Origin: Pedobacter ginsenosidimutans
Lineage (GTDB): Bacteria > Bacteroidota > Bacteroidia > Sphingobacteriales > Sphingobacteriaceae
Direction of reading: 5' to 3'
DNA: 64,000 bases
Assembly: GCF_001442625.1 (NCBI RefSeq)
Contig: NZ_LMZQ01000001.1
Location: 186,001 to 250,000, forward strand
A program made the translations under genes and the position numbers. Below the pieces are notes generated by a model, which searched no databases, had not been told where the DNA came from, and worked only from the letters and a program-made list of their open reading frames with translations. Positions 20,031 through 28,959 of the stretch are shown one piece after another; position 1 is the first letter of the stretch, and every line of letters starts with the position of its first letter.

Positions 20031-21068
20031 TTAGAATTTATTGGATTTTATAAGCGAAACTTTAGATTCACTTATCTCATAATCTATGTTCATTGATGCT
20101 TTTAGCACTTCTAATACTTCAGCTAAATTAAGCTTTGTTAAGTCTGCAGTGATATGCATATTTTCCAGCGAGGTATTCTCAAAGACGATGTCTACATTAA
20201 AACTTTGTTTAAGTTTTTTCACAACCTCAGAGAGCGGCTCATTTTCAAAGGACAAACTAAGATGTTTCCATTCTGACATATCCTGCATATCTGCCATTTT
20301 TATCGTAGATATACGATCATCTTTTTGCTGATAACTAACTTTTTGGTTTGCAGTCAACATTATCTCCCCAACAGCTTTGAACTTATCAGGCTCTGATACC
20401 TTATTATTTTTAACGACAGATACTTTTCCAGTTAAAACTTTTACCATAGCATCAGTATGACTATGATAGTCTTTAACCTTAAAGCTTGTACCCCAAACCT
20501 TTGTGATCAAATGAGAACTCTTGATTATAAAGGGGCGCTCAGGATTTTTTGATATCTCAAAAAAGCACTCTCCATCCATGGAAATCAACCTGATGTTTTT
20601 TGCGAATTTTATGGGAAAGCCTATTTTCGAATTTGGTTTAAGCCAAACGACGCTTCCATCAGATAATATCTTCTTGAGAACTTTTCGAGTATTATTCACA
20701 ACAAAAACTTGTCGGTTATCTGGTTGTTCTTTCTTTTTTTCTAATAAACCATCAAAAACCGATATTTTAAGAATCATTAAGATAACTGCAGCAGAAATAG
20801 CCCTGAACCACCATTTTTTATAAATGGAAACTATTTTTACACTTGTCGTTGTTTCTTCTGGAATCGAATCAAAAGCATCGACCTTTTCAGATATCGCTGC
20901 AAGCATTCTCGATTTAAGTAGTCCGATTTCTTTCTCGCTCATTTGATCAATCACCGGCGTAACAGACTCGTATTTTTCATACCAATGTTCGATTATAGCA
21001 ATTTCTTCATCACTACATTCATCCAATAGATATCGTTTTAATAATAAGGATAGTTGATGATTGTCCAT
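20031..21068 (-). CDS. FecR family anti-sigma factor
   Basis: The 345-aa protein has an N-terminal cytoplasmic anti-sigma region (LLKRYLLDECSDEEIAIIEHWYEKYE), one transmembrane helix (about residues 87-104, WWFRAISAAVILMILKISV) and a periplasmic FecR domain (KILSDGSVVWLKPNSKIGFP, GECFFEISKNPERPFII, HLITKVWGTSFKV). The C-terminal STN-like domain (DUF4974) follows. It holds the ECF sigma factor at the membrane until the STN domain of the SusC partner signals. It is 77 bp downstream of the sigma gene on the same strand. Confidence 0.95.
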   Translation of the reverse strand: MDNHQLSLLLKRYLLDECSDEEIAIIEHWYEKYESVTPVIDQMSEKEIGLLKSRMLAAISEKVDAFDSIPEETTTSVKIVSIYKKWWFRAISAAVILMILKISVFDGLLEKKKEQPDNRQVFVVNNTRKVLKKILSDGSVVWLKPNSKIGFPIKFAKNIRLISMDGECFFEISKNPERPFIIKSSHLITKVWGTSFKVKDYHSHTDAMVKVLTGKVSVVKNNKVSEPDKFKAVGEIMLTANQKVSYQQKDDRISTIKMADMQDMSEWKHLSLSFENEPLSEVVKKLKQSFNVDIVFENTSLENMHITADLTKLNLAEVLEVLKASMNIDYEISESKVSLIKSNKF

Positions 21069-21145
21069 ATCCTGAGCCTTTGATTTATTAGTTTATATTA
21101 TGGTTATAATAGGAAGTCGAATAACTAAGGCAAATCCCTTGCTCT

Positions 21146-21733
21146 TTAAAAAAAATAATTTTCCAAATAGGCATTTATGAAGATCAGGACTATGCAAAGG
21201 CTTGCTTTTATTGACTTAAGTGCGATGGTGAGGTGCCCCTCAACGGTTTTTTCTGATATATTAAGTAAAACTGCAATCTCCTTATTTGTCTTATTTTCAT
21301 TGCGGCTTAACTGGTATACTTTCCTGCATTTTTCAGGAAGCGATTCTACAACACGTTCAATATGTTTTTTTAGGTCGTAAAGGAAGATGTTTTCTTCATT
21401 GGAATTATCGAGGGGTGACTGTGACCTCTTGTCGGTTAGAAAAGTATTTTTTAAAAGTTCTCTGCGATAATAATCAATAACAGAATACTTGACCGCTGTG
21501 TACAAGTAACTGCTAAGTGCAGAAGATACATTAATTTGGAACCTTTTTTCCCAAAATTTGACGAATACGTCCTGGACAACTTCTTCACATATAGCGTGGT
21601 TATCTAGCCGTTTATGAGCTGAATTATAAAGTTTCGCCCAATAACGCTCATAAACCTCTTCAAATGCTCCAACTTTACCTTGAGTAATCAACAATAGGAG
21701 TTCATCATCCGTAAACTTTGAAAATGTACTCAT
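21146..21733 (-). CDS. ECF RNA polymerase sigma factor (Bacteroidota expansion family)
   Basis: The 195-aa protein has sigma region 2 (FEEVYERYWAKLYNSAHKRL, EVVQDVFVKFWEKR) and region 4 with an HTH (LPEKCRKVYQLSRNENKTNKEIAVLLNISEKTVEGHL). This is the ECF sigma type that pairs with FecR and STN-SusC proteins. It should direct transcription of the susC-susD-GH28-GH43 unit downstream. The C-terminus carries a short hydrophobic tail (LCIVLIFINAYLENYFF), which is common in the family. Confidence 0.95.
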   Translation of the reverse strand: MSTFSKFTDDELLLLITQGKVGAFEEVYERYWAKLYNSAHKRLDNHAICEEVVQDVFVKFWEKRFQINVSSALSSYLYTAVKYSVIDYYRRELLKNTFLTDKRSQSPLDNSNEENIFLYDLKKHIERVVESLPEKCRKVYQLSRNENKTNKEIAVLLNISEKTVEGHLTIALKSIKASLCIVLIFINAYLENYFF

Positions 21734-21985
21734 CCCCTTACGTAAATCGCATTTAGTTCTCTAAAAATCTTTTATTAGATACTATAAAGTAAATAAATTA
21801 TTAGCGCAAAAACAAAAGATCGGCGTTATGGCGATTCAGCGGTAATTAAAGAAATAATGGGTGATATTAGCTCGTAGGTTAAATTAAAGAATCTTGCTGT
21901 GTCTATTCACTGATAAAAATCTCATATATGGATGATAACCATAAAATATTTAAATTGATAAATACCGTTACCCGATAATTATAAA

Positions 21986-22052
21986 ATAGTTTTTTCCTAT
22001 TTTCTCATCAGTTTAAGTGATTGGTTTTGCTAAAATCTTAACAATAGTTTTG
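21986..22052 (+). promoter_or_regulatory. Putative catalase promoter with an ATAG-N7-CTAT element
   Basis: ATAG-N7-CTAT (21986-22000) matches one half of the known OxyR tandem motif; a second half at the expected spacing is absent. Downstream, TAGTTTTG (22045-22052) fits the Bacteroidota -7 element TAnnTTTG, with a TTG at 22021-22023 at about the right distance for -33. The gene starts 20 bp later. The OxyR assignment is tentative. Confidence 0.35.
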
Positions 22053-22072
22053 AAAACAAAATTATAAAAAAG

Positions 22073-23602
22073 ATGAACAAAAAAATTCCGCTACTAATTA
22101 TCTATTTGTGCTTTGCTAGCTTAACGTATGCACAACAAAAGACTTTAACTACCAATACAGGCGTTCCCATAGGTGATAATCAAAATTCCAAAACAATAGG
22201 AAATAATGGTGCTGTACTTTTAGAAGATATAAATTTGCTTGAAAAACTTGCAGCCTTTGACAGAGAACGTATACCTGAGAGAGTTGTTCATGCTAGAGGC
22301 GCAGGTGCATTTGGAACATTCACGAGTGCTGCTGATTTCTCTGCCTATACGATGGCTTCATTATTCTCTTTAAAGGGTAAAGCTACGCCTGTATTCGTAC
22401 GATTTTCAACTGTTATCCATGGAAACGGATCTCCAGAAACATTGAGAGACCCACGCGGTTTTGCTGTCAAGTTCTATACAGATCAAGGTAATTATGATTT
22501 GGTGGGGAATAACCTTCCTGTTTTTTTTATAAGAGATGCAATCAAATTTCCAGACATGGTGCATTCACTTAAACCCTCACCAATAACTAACAGACAGGAT
22601 CCAAACCGATTTTTTGACTTTTTTTCACATATACCTGAGTCTACGCATATGTTAACCAGATTATACACAACTCTGGGTATACCCTCAAACTATCGCCAGA
22701 TGGATGGTTCCAGCGTACATGCTTTTAAATGGATTAATAAGGAGGGAGCGATAACCTATGTTAAATACACGTGGAAAACAAAGCAAGGCGTTAAAGGGTT
22801 AACGGCACAGGAGGCAGAACTAGTTCAGGGCAAAGACTTTCAGCATGCTACAAATGATCTTTACGACCATATAAAAACTCATGATTTCCCTTCCTGGGAT
22901 TTATATGTTCAGATGTTAAAGCCGGAAGATTTTGAGCATCTTGATTTTAATCCGCTGGATGCTACCAAAATATGGCCAGAAAAAGATACCAAGAGCATAT
23001 TGGTCGGTACAATGACACTAAATAAAATACCAGATAACTTCTTTGAACAGGTTGAGGAATCTGCATTTTCACCTGGAGACCTAGTTCCAGGAATTGAGCC
23101 ATCGGAAGATAAACTTTTACAGGGTAGGCTGTTTTCTTATTTCGACACCCAGCGTTACCGAATTGGCGCTAACTTTCAATCACTGAAAGTAAATGCCCCG
23201 ATGGTGCCTGTTCATTCTTATAATCAGGATGGTGCATTGTCTAATCAGAATAAAACCTCAGATGTTAATTACCAGCCAAATACCTCGGACAAAGAATATA
23301 CAGACAATGGTATTCTAGCCTCTTCGTCCAAAATAAATGGTTCCACTGCTACAGTGAGGCATCAAATAGATAAACCTGAGAATTTCAAACAGGCGGGGGA
23401 TTTCTACAGATCACTTCCAGAAAATGAAAAATTAGAACTTATAAAGAACCTAACCGGGGATCTCTCCGCAGTTAAAAACAGGTCAGTGGCACTTAAAATG
23501 GTAGGATATTTTTACATGGCAGATGCAGATTTTGGTAAAAAGCTTGCTAGTGTGCTGAAAATATCTCGGGAAGAGGCTGAATCCACTTTTAGCAATCATT
23601 AA
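22073..23602 (+). CDS. Catalase with signal peptide (exported clade)
   Basis: The 509-aa protein carries the catalase hallmarks: FDRERIPERVVHARGAGAFG (catalytic His), RFSTVIHGNGSPETLRDPRG, NNLPVFFIRDA (catalytic Asn) and RLFSYFDTQRYRIG with the heme-ligand Tyr. An N-terminal hydrophobic segment ending in LTYAQQ looks like a cleavable signal peptide, so the enzyme probably acts in the periplasm. It is followed by an ankyrin-repeat protein and a convergent oxyR, a classic peroxide-defence grouping. It breaks hydrogen peroxide into water and oxygen. Confidence 0.96.
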   Translation: MNKKIPLLIIYLCFASLTYAQQKTLTTNTGVPIGDNQNSKTIGNNGAVLLEDINLLEKLAAFDRERIPERVVHARGAGAFGTFTSAADFSAYTMASLFSLKGKATPVFVRFSTVIHGNGSPETLRDPRGFAVKFYTDQGNYDLVGNNLPVFFIRDAIKFPDMVHSLKPSPITNRQDPNRFFDFFSHIPESTHMLTRLYTTLGIPSNYRQMDGSSVHAFKWINKEGAITYVKYTWKTKQGVKGLTAQEAELVQGKDFQHATNDLYDHIKTHDFPSWDLYVQMLKPEDFEHLDFNPLDATKIWPEKDTKSILVGTMTLNKIPDNFFEQVEESAFSPGDLVPGIEPSEDKLLQGRLFSYFDTQRYRIGANFQSLKVNAPMVPVHSYNQDGALSNQNKTSDVNYQPNTSDKEYTDNGILASSSKINGSTATVRHQIDKPENFKQAGDFYRSLPENEKLELIKNLTGDLSAVKNRSVALKMVGYFYMADADFGKKLASVLKISREEAESTFSNH

Positions 23603-23610
23603 TTATTAAA

Positions 23611-23650
23611 CTTCACAGGAAGGGCAAGTTAACCTGCGCTTCCTGTGAAG
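23611..23650 (+). terminator. 12-bp hairpin after the catalase gene
   Basis: CTTCACAGGAAG (23611-23622) and CTTCCTGTGAAG (23639-23650) pair perfectly. It begins 8 bp after the stop. No T-tract follows, so it may be an mRNA 3' stabiliser or a partial terminator between the catalase and ankyrin genes. Confidence 0.6.
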
Positions 23651-23802
23651 ATATATATGTATGGACTTTAGGTTAATTAGTTTCTTGCTTATAAAAGCAG
23701 AAGCAAATCGTAAGTACCCAGAGCAAGGCAAGACTACCACATTGAAGCCGTTGAAATACAGAAGGCAGTAGAATATTTTATTTATAAGTAAGAAAAACCA
23801 TA

Positions 23803-24321
23803 ATGAAACTAATCATAATTATCCTATCACTTATCTTTTGCTCATCAGAAAGTTCTTTTTCCCAAGACATTTTTGTTGCTGCCAGAAATAACGACACCGT
23901 AACTCTAAAAACATATATAACGAGTGGAATAAAAATTGATTCTACAGATTCAAGGGGTTCAACTCCACTGATTATTGCTGTTTATAATGGTAATTACAAT
24001 GCTGCCCGTATCCTGCTTAGCAATGGTGCTAAAACAGACTTTTCTGACAGGTCCGGAAATACAGCCTTAATGGGGGCATGTTTCAAGGGTTATATTGATA
24101 TGGTTGTATTACTCGCACAATACAAATGCGATATAAATCAGATAAACTTTAATGGTGCCACTGGATTGATCTTTGCATCCACATTCGGACATGCTTCAAT
24201 AGTAAAATTTCTCCTTAGTAGAAATGCTGAAAAGGACATAAAGGATAAATGGGGAAAGACTGCCATGGATTACGCAGTGAATCAAGAAAACGCTGAAATT
24301 TCAGCACTTTTAAAAAATTGA
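23803..24321 (+). CDS. Exported ankyrin-repeat protein linked to catalase
   Basis: After a signal peptide (ending SSFSQ) the 172-aa protein consists of about four ankyrin repeats (GSTPLIIAVYNGNYNAARIL, GNTALMGACFKGYIDMVVLL, GATGLIFASTFGHASIVKFL, WGKTAMDYAVNQENAEISAL). In Pseudomonas and others a catalase-adjacent ankyrin protein (AnkB) supports periplasmic catalase activity; the same gene order here suggests the same role. It lies 200 bp after the catalase gene, with a hairpin between them. Confidence 0.85.
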   Translation: MKLIIIILSLIFCSSESSFSQDIFVAARNNDTVTLKTYITSGIKIDSTDSRGSTPLIIAVYNGNYNAARILLSNGAKTDFSDRSGNTALMGACFKGYIDMVVLLAQYKCDINQINFNGATGLIFASTFGHASIVKFLLSRNAEKDIKDKWGKTAMDYAVNQENAEISALLKN

Positions 24322-24397
24322 TGGTGTAGAAAATGTGTTATGGTCTGTTTCTAAATCATATCAGCGATCTATACAAATTCAATATAATCTCCGATAA

Positions 24398-25345
24398 CTA
24401 AGTACTTTGGGTTACAGGAATAGTATTACTATTTATGTTGGCTCTTACATTTTCAGGCAGGCACAACATTATCTCCTCACTAACTATAGCGATCAGTTTT
24501 TTCTTGATATAATCCCTATGCACAACTATACTAATTTCTCTGACCGGGGATGGTTCAGCAAAATATCTCACTTGGCTCATCTGCTCCTCATTCATATTTA
24601 TGGTTGCAAGCTCAGGAATAATGGTAATACCATCATTGATATCGATCATTCTTCTAAGGGTTTCAATGCTACCAGATTCATATATAAACTGGCCTTCACC
24701 ATCGATAGAATGCTTTAGCGCGCACAAATTCATAATCTGACTCCTAAAACAATGGCCTTCTTCTAACAGCCATAATTTTTTAGGGTCAATATCCTTGGCT
24801 AAAATGTAGTTTTTTTTATCTGAGCCATTATTCTTAGAAACATAAGCCAGGAGTTTTTCGTAGAATAACGGATATTCCTTTATTCCTGCTTGCTGTAAAG
24901 GCGTGGCCAAAATACCAATATCAATCTTTCCAGATATCAGGCTTGAGGTCATCATTTCTGTTGTATGCTCACTGATTATTAATTTTACTCTTGGATATTT
25001 GGTTGTGAAAGGCTTTATGAATAGTGGCAATAAATAGGGAGCCAGTGTAGGTATTATCCCAATTCTCAATTGACCAGAAATCACGCTCAAGCGGATTTGA
25101 ACCATGTGGTCTAATAATTCAACTTCGGAAAGTATTTTTCTGGCTTGCTCAATAAGTTCAGTTCCGAGTTCGGTAGGGATGACAGGCTGTTTACTGCGGT
25201 CAAATATTTTCGCTCCGATTTCTTCCTCTGCTTTTTGTATCTGCATACTCATCGTTGGTTGTGATACATAACACTTTTCAGCGGCTAACGCGAAATGTCG
25301 GTAGGTATCAACTGCAACTATATATTTTAGCTGGACTATGGTCAT
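24398..25345 (-). CDS. oxyR: OxyR, LysR-type hydrogen peroxide sensor
   Basis: The 315-aa protein has the LysR-type HTH (LKYIVAVDTYRHFALAAEKC, SQPTMSMQIQKAEEEIG) and a substrate-binding-like domain. The redox pair falls in EEGHCFRSQIMNLC, with C199 and C208, the same residue numbers and spacing as the disulfide-forming cysteines of E. coli OxyR. It is convergent with the catalase-ankyrin unit and divergent from the sulfur island. On oxidation it should activate peroxide-defence genes. Confidence 0.95.
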   Translation of the reverse strand: MTIVQLKYIVAVDTYRHFALAAEKCYVSQPTMSMQIQKAEEEIGAKIFDRSKQPVIPTELGTELIEQARKILSEVELLDHMVQIRLSVISGQLRIGIIPTLAPYLLPLFIKPFTTKYPRVKLIISEHTTEMMTSSLISGKIDIGILATPLQQAGIKEYPLFYEKLLAYVSKNNGSDKKNYILAKDIDPKKLWLLEEGHCFRSQIMNLCALKHSIDGEGQFIYESGSIETLRRMIDINDGITIIPELATINMNEEQMSQVRYFAEPSPVREISIVVHRDYIKKKLIAIVSEEIMLCLPENVRANINSNTIPVTQST

Positions 25346-25621
25346 TATAGATTTTATCTATTAAATTTCAAATGTAATAAACATATGTTAATTGATCGTA
25401 TGTCTTATAAATTCATAAGCGATTTTTTAGACCTAAATCATATTAGAATTTATTGAATATATCGAGATACTATGGTAGCATATTTTTTTTTGCGCCCTTA
25501 ACTATTCCTGCTTATACTATCTAGAGAATTTTCGATTTAGTCGTTAGATCAAAATATTATCTAGGGAGCAATGCATATGAATTAGTAAAAGACAAACATA
25601 GTAACTCAAACATCTTCGATG

Positions 25622-25666
25622 TGTAACATAGGTTACAGAAGTTCTTTACAATTAAGTATACTTTTA
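25622..25666 (+). promoter_or_regulatory. Crp/Fnr-type dyad and promoter upstream of the YeeE/YedE half transporter
   Basis: TGTAAC-ATAG-GTTACA (25622-25637) is a perfect 6+6 dyad. A -7-like element TACTTTTA (TAnnTTTG type) starts at 25659, 29.5 bp from the dyad centre. That would put the dyad near -41, the class II activator position of Fnr/Crp proteins. The same arrangement recurs at 27844 and 28784. Confidence 0.75.
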
Positions 25667-25715
25667 CGCACCGTGTATTCACTCATCAATGTTGAGTACT
25701 TAAATAATTACTTCT

Positions 25716-26273
25716 ATGAATTGGATCTTCGAGCCCTGGCCATGGTATATCGCTGGCCCCTTAATAACTTTGACCATGTTTTCGCTCCTTTACTTGGGTA
25801 AAAATTTCGGATTGTCCTCCAATTTGAGAACGATATGTACGATCGCAGGAGCAGACAAGTCGTGTGATTTTTTCTGTTTCAACTGGAAATCACAATATTG
25901 GAACCTACTTGTCATGTTGGGTGCAATCATAGGAGGATATATTGCCTCCCATTACCTCTCAAAAAATCAGATTCCAACGTTAAATCCAAAAACAATTGAA
26001 AATCTACATTCACTTGGCTTTGAGAGCGCTGGAAAATCATATGCACCTCAAGAAATGTTTGGCAACAACGCCATTTCATCGCCTGGAGTATTTGCAATAT
26101 TATTGATTGGGGGATTATTGATTGGTTTTGGCTCAAGATATGCAGGAGGTTGTACATCTGGACATTCAATATCTGGTCTTAGTAATCTTCAATTACCCTC
26201 ACTGATCGCTACTATTGGATTTTTTACAGGTGGATTGATCATGATACATTTTATAATGCCAATGATCTTTTGA
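25716..26273 (+). CDS. YeeE/YedE family sulfur-compound transporter, N-terminal half
   Basis: This 185-aa membrane protein has about four transmembrane helices and the family motif GSRYAGGCTSGHSISGL, whose Cys is thought to relay thiosulfate or other sulfur species in TsuA-type transporters. In Bacteroidota the transporter is often split in two; the second half is the gene at 26485-26898. It starts the Crp/Fnr-linked sulfur island. Confidence 0.92.
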   Translation: MNWIFEPWPWYIAGPLITLTMFSLLYLGKNFGLSSNLRTICTIAGADKSCDFFCFNWKSQYWNLLVMLGAIIGGYIASHYLSKNQIPTLNPKTIENLHSLGFESAGKSYAPQEMFGNNAISSPGVFAILLIGGLLIGFGSRYAGGCTSGHSISGLSNLQLPSLIATIGFFTGGLIMIHFIMPMIF

Positions 26274-26484
26274 AAAAGTAAAAGATATATTTGAATAAAT
26301 GTGTTTGTAAGACCAGTTTTCATTTAGCCAAAGCACGGGAACTATCTATTAGTTAATATTAAAAGTAGGTGAAATCACAAGAGATATTGCAAATAATTAT
26401 CACAAAATTAACTTAGGAAGTCTCTTCATAAAAGCAACCATAAGTTGGCAAATCTCAATAAAATATCATATAAAAAACAACAAA

Positions 26485-26898
26485 ATGAAAAGTTTGATTT
26501 ATGTAATTATCGGAACATTTTTCGGTATAGTCATGTACAAATCTGAAGCAGCATCCTGGTTCAGGATATATGAAATGTTCAAATTCCAATCATTCCACAT
26601 GTTCGGATTGATGGGAACGGCATTGTTTACTGGCATATTTCTGGTCAATTATATTAAAAGAAAACATTCTAAAGATGTATTTGGGAATACCATTAAATTA
26701 ACACCTAAAGACAAGGGAGTTAAAAGGTACTTAATAGGAGGAATAATTTTTGGATCGGGATGGGCTTTGATCGGAGCCTGTCCCGGGCCGATGTTTGTAC
26801 TTGCCGGGGCAGGCTATATCCCAATATTAATTGTAATTTTAGGGGCACTATTGGGAACCTGGGTATATGGGCTCATCAGACACAAACTTCCACATTGA
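26485..26898 (+). CDS. YeeE/YedE (DUF6691) transporter, C-terminal half
   Basis: The 137-aa protein has four predicted membrane helices and the motif GSGWALIGACPGPMFVLAGAG with a conserved Cys, characteristic of the second half of YeeE/YedE sulfur transporters. It lies 211 bp after the first half, with no dyad of its own in the gap, and 12 bp before the Crp/Fnr regulator gene, so the regulator is probably co-transcribed with it. Confidence 0.92.
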   Translation: MKSLIYVIIGTFFGIVMYKSEAASWFRIYEMFKFQSFHMFGLMGTALFTGIFLVNYIKRKHSKDVFGNTIKLTPKDKGVKRYLIGGIIFGSGWALIGACPGPMFVLAGAGYIPILIVILGALLGTWVYGLIRHKLPH

Positions 26899-26910
26899 TA
26901 TAAACAGGTT

Positions 26911-27540
26911 ATGATCGAAACCATTAGAGATGCTTACGGCAGTATATTTGAAAAATCACTTGTAGATGAAATTTCAGAAGTCGCAAAACTGATTGAGTTC
27001 AAAGAAGGCGACATACTTATAGATTTAGGAAATTATATTAAGAGTATGCCCCTATTAATTAATGGTGCGATTAAAATTATGCGGGAGGATTTAGACACAG
27101 GCGAACTGCTTTTATATTTTATAGAAAAAGGTGACACCTGTGCAATGACACTCACCTGTTGCATCGGGGACCAAAAAAGCAAAATAAGGGCAGTAGCTGA
27201 AACCGATGGATTGGTAGCAATGATACCGATAGTCAAGATGGAAGACTGGCTGGGCAAATACAAAAGCTGGAGAACCTTCGTTTTTACAAGCTACAATAAC
27301 CGTTTGAATGAAATGCTTGCAGCGATAGATAATGTCGCGTTCAGGAGAATGGACAAAAGACTTTATAATTATCTTAAGGAGATGGGCAAGATAACTAATT
27401 CAAAAATTGTAAGTAAAACCCATCAGGAAATTGCATATGAACTTCATAGCTCAAGAGTAGTGATCTCCAGGCTTTTAAAAACACTGGAAATCGATGGAAA
27501 AGTCAAGTTAAACCGTCACAACATCGAGTTGATAAGCTGA
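26911..27540 (+). CDS. Crp/Fnr family transcriptional regulator of the sulfur island
   Basis: The 209-aa protein has a cyclic-nucleotide-binding-like N-terminal domain (EFKEGDILIDLGNYIKSMPL, FIEKGDTCAMTLTCCIG) and a winged HTH (KTHQEIAYELHSSRVVISRLLKTLE). The Cys cluster in CAMTLTCC is conserved among Bacteroidota regulators placed beside YeeE/YedE genes and may sense sulfane sulfur or redox state. I infer that it binds the three TGTAAC-N4-GTTAC[AC] dyads at 25622, 27844 and 28784. Confidence 0.92.
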   Translation: MIETIRDAYGSIFEKSLVDEISEVAKLIEFKEGDILIDLGNYIKSMPLLINGAIKIMREDLDTGELLLYFIEKGDTCAMTLTCCIGDQKSKIRAVAETDGLVAMIPIVKMEDWLGKYKSWRTFVFTSYNNRLNEMLAAIDNVAFRRMDKRLYNYLKEMGKITNSKIVSKTHQEIAYELHSSRVVISRLLKTLEIDGKVKLNRHNIELIS

Positions 27541-27843
27541 TATAATCTTACGTTCAGATTTTTATTGCTTTTTCGATTATTTTCCGAGATAATATTTTTA
27601 AGGTTTAATATCTCTTTATTTTAAAAATTCGACGCAACTCTGTCGATGATTATTGCACTTGCAATCAAAAAATAATAATAATTTCTGAACAAAAATGTAA
27701 TTTTTCTCTACACATGTTTCAACCATAAGAGACAAGCCTAAAACGGGGATTCAAACTAAATATCACATTATTTAGATCGTACTCGTTTTCTATACTTTAA
27801 TGGACTTGAAAGGCCCTATTAATTCACAGAAAATAACTTACTC

Positions 27844-27888
27844 TGTAACAATTGTTACCGCAGCTTAGAGCTGGTTACTATAGTTTTG
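27844..27888 (+). promoter_or_regulatory. Crp/Fnr-type dyad and promoter upstream of the TauE/SafE gene
   Basis: TGTAAC-AATT-GTTACC (27844-27859) is followed by the -7 element TAGTTTTG (27881-27888), an exact TAnnTTTG match. The centre-to-element distance is 29.5 bp, identical to the site at 25622. The gene starts 23 bp after the element. Confidence 0.78.
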
Positions 27889-27911
27889 TTGAAATTAAAA
27901 CATTTCTTACA

Positions 27912-28715
27912 ATGATTTCACAAGCAGTAGCATACATGCTAGCAGCTGTTGTTGGCATTTCTTTAGGACTTATCGGCAGCGGCGGTTCCATTCTGATGGT
28001 TCCAATTTTAGTTTACATTCTTGGGATAGAACCGATTCTTGCTACAACATATTCTTTATTTATTGTTGGCATGACTTCTTTAATAGGCGGAATAAGTGGA
28101 ATCATCCAAAAATCGGTAATTTTCCCAATCGTATTCATTTTTGGCATACCATCCATCATATCTGTATATCTAACTAGGGCTTTTATCATACCAGTTATAC
28201 CAAATATTTTATTTTCTATTAATGGGGTTGATTTTACCAGAGATGTCTCTTTAATGGTGATATTCTCAATGGTTATGATTCTTTCTTCTGTATCTATGAT
28301 CAAAAAGCCTAAAAGCCTTACCACGGGAGAAGGTAAGGTTGACGCTAAAAAAAATGTTATCCTTTTCTTACAGGGAACTTCGGTCGGCATCCTTGCAGGC
28401 TTAGTTGGCGCTGGGGGAGGATTTCTCATCATACCTGCGTTAGTGCTTTTGGGCAGGATTCCAATGAAAAAAGCAATAGTAACCTCACTTTGTATTATTG
28501 CCCTTAATTCAGTAATAGGTTTCGCAGGTTCGTTACAAAGTGGCATTTCGGTGGACTGGAAGTTTCTTTTATCATTTACCCTATGCTCAGTGATAGGGAT
28601 TTTTACAGGGATATATTTTTCCCAAAAAGTTCAGTCAGCTAAACTTAAAATAGCCTTTGGATGGTTTGTGATGTTCATGGGCATTTACATCTTATTTAAA
28701 GAACTAGTACCGTAA
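27912..28715 (+). CDS. TauE/SafE family sulfite/sulfonate permease
   Basis: The ATG at 27912 is chosen; a TTG at 27852 in the same frame overlaps the operator and is unlikely. The 267-aa protein has about eight transmembrane helices in two inverted halves (IGSGGSILMVPILVYILG and VGAGGGFLIIPALVLLG), typical of TauE/SafE permeases that export sulfite or related anions. In this island it probably exports the sulfite formed when persulfides are oxidised. Confidence 0.93.
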   Translation: MISQAVAYMLAAVVGISLGLIGSGGSILMVPILVYILGIEPILATTYSLFIVGMTSLIGGISGIIQKSVIFPIVFIFGIPSIISVYLTRAFIIPVIPNILFSINGVDFTRDVSLMVIFSMVMILSSVSMIKKPKSLTTGEGKVDAKKNVILFLQGTSVGILAGLVGAGGGFLIIPALVLLGRIPMKKAIVTSLCIIALNSVIGFAGSLQSGISVDWKFLLSFTLCSVIGIFTGIYFSQKVQSAKLKIAFGWFVMFMGIYILFKELVP

Positions 28716-28783
28716 ATTGACTAGTCATACTATCGTTATTATTGCCATCAGCAGACATCTATTCAAATTATAAAAAGGATGAA

Positions 28784-28828
28784 TGTAACCAATGTTACCG
28801 TTGGACACATAAAAACAAGGGAACTTTA
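28784..28828 (+). promoter_or_regulatory. Crp/Fnr-type dyad upstream of the MBL-rhodanese gene
   Basis: TGTAAC-CAAT-GTTACC (28784-28799) is followed 29.5 bp from its centre by GAACTTTA (28821-28828), a weaker -7 element that keeps the TTT core. The distance to the coding start is longer (161 bp from the dyad start), so a 5' leader is expected. Confidence 0.7.
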
Positions 28829-28959
28829 CAGGCGTTAACATTCAGTCATCAGGTACAATAGATATGAATTTGGAATGATTAAATACTTCTGAAGAACTTA
28901 ATGACGCTCAATTGGCAATGGAGAACAGAAATTATTAATTAAAAGAAATAAAGTTTAAG

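Noticed and set aside
21986-22000. Full OxyR-binding site upstream of the catalase
   Set aside because: Only one ATAG-N7-CTAT half is present; the expected second half is missing on both sides. It is reported only as tentative.
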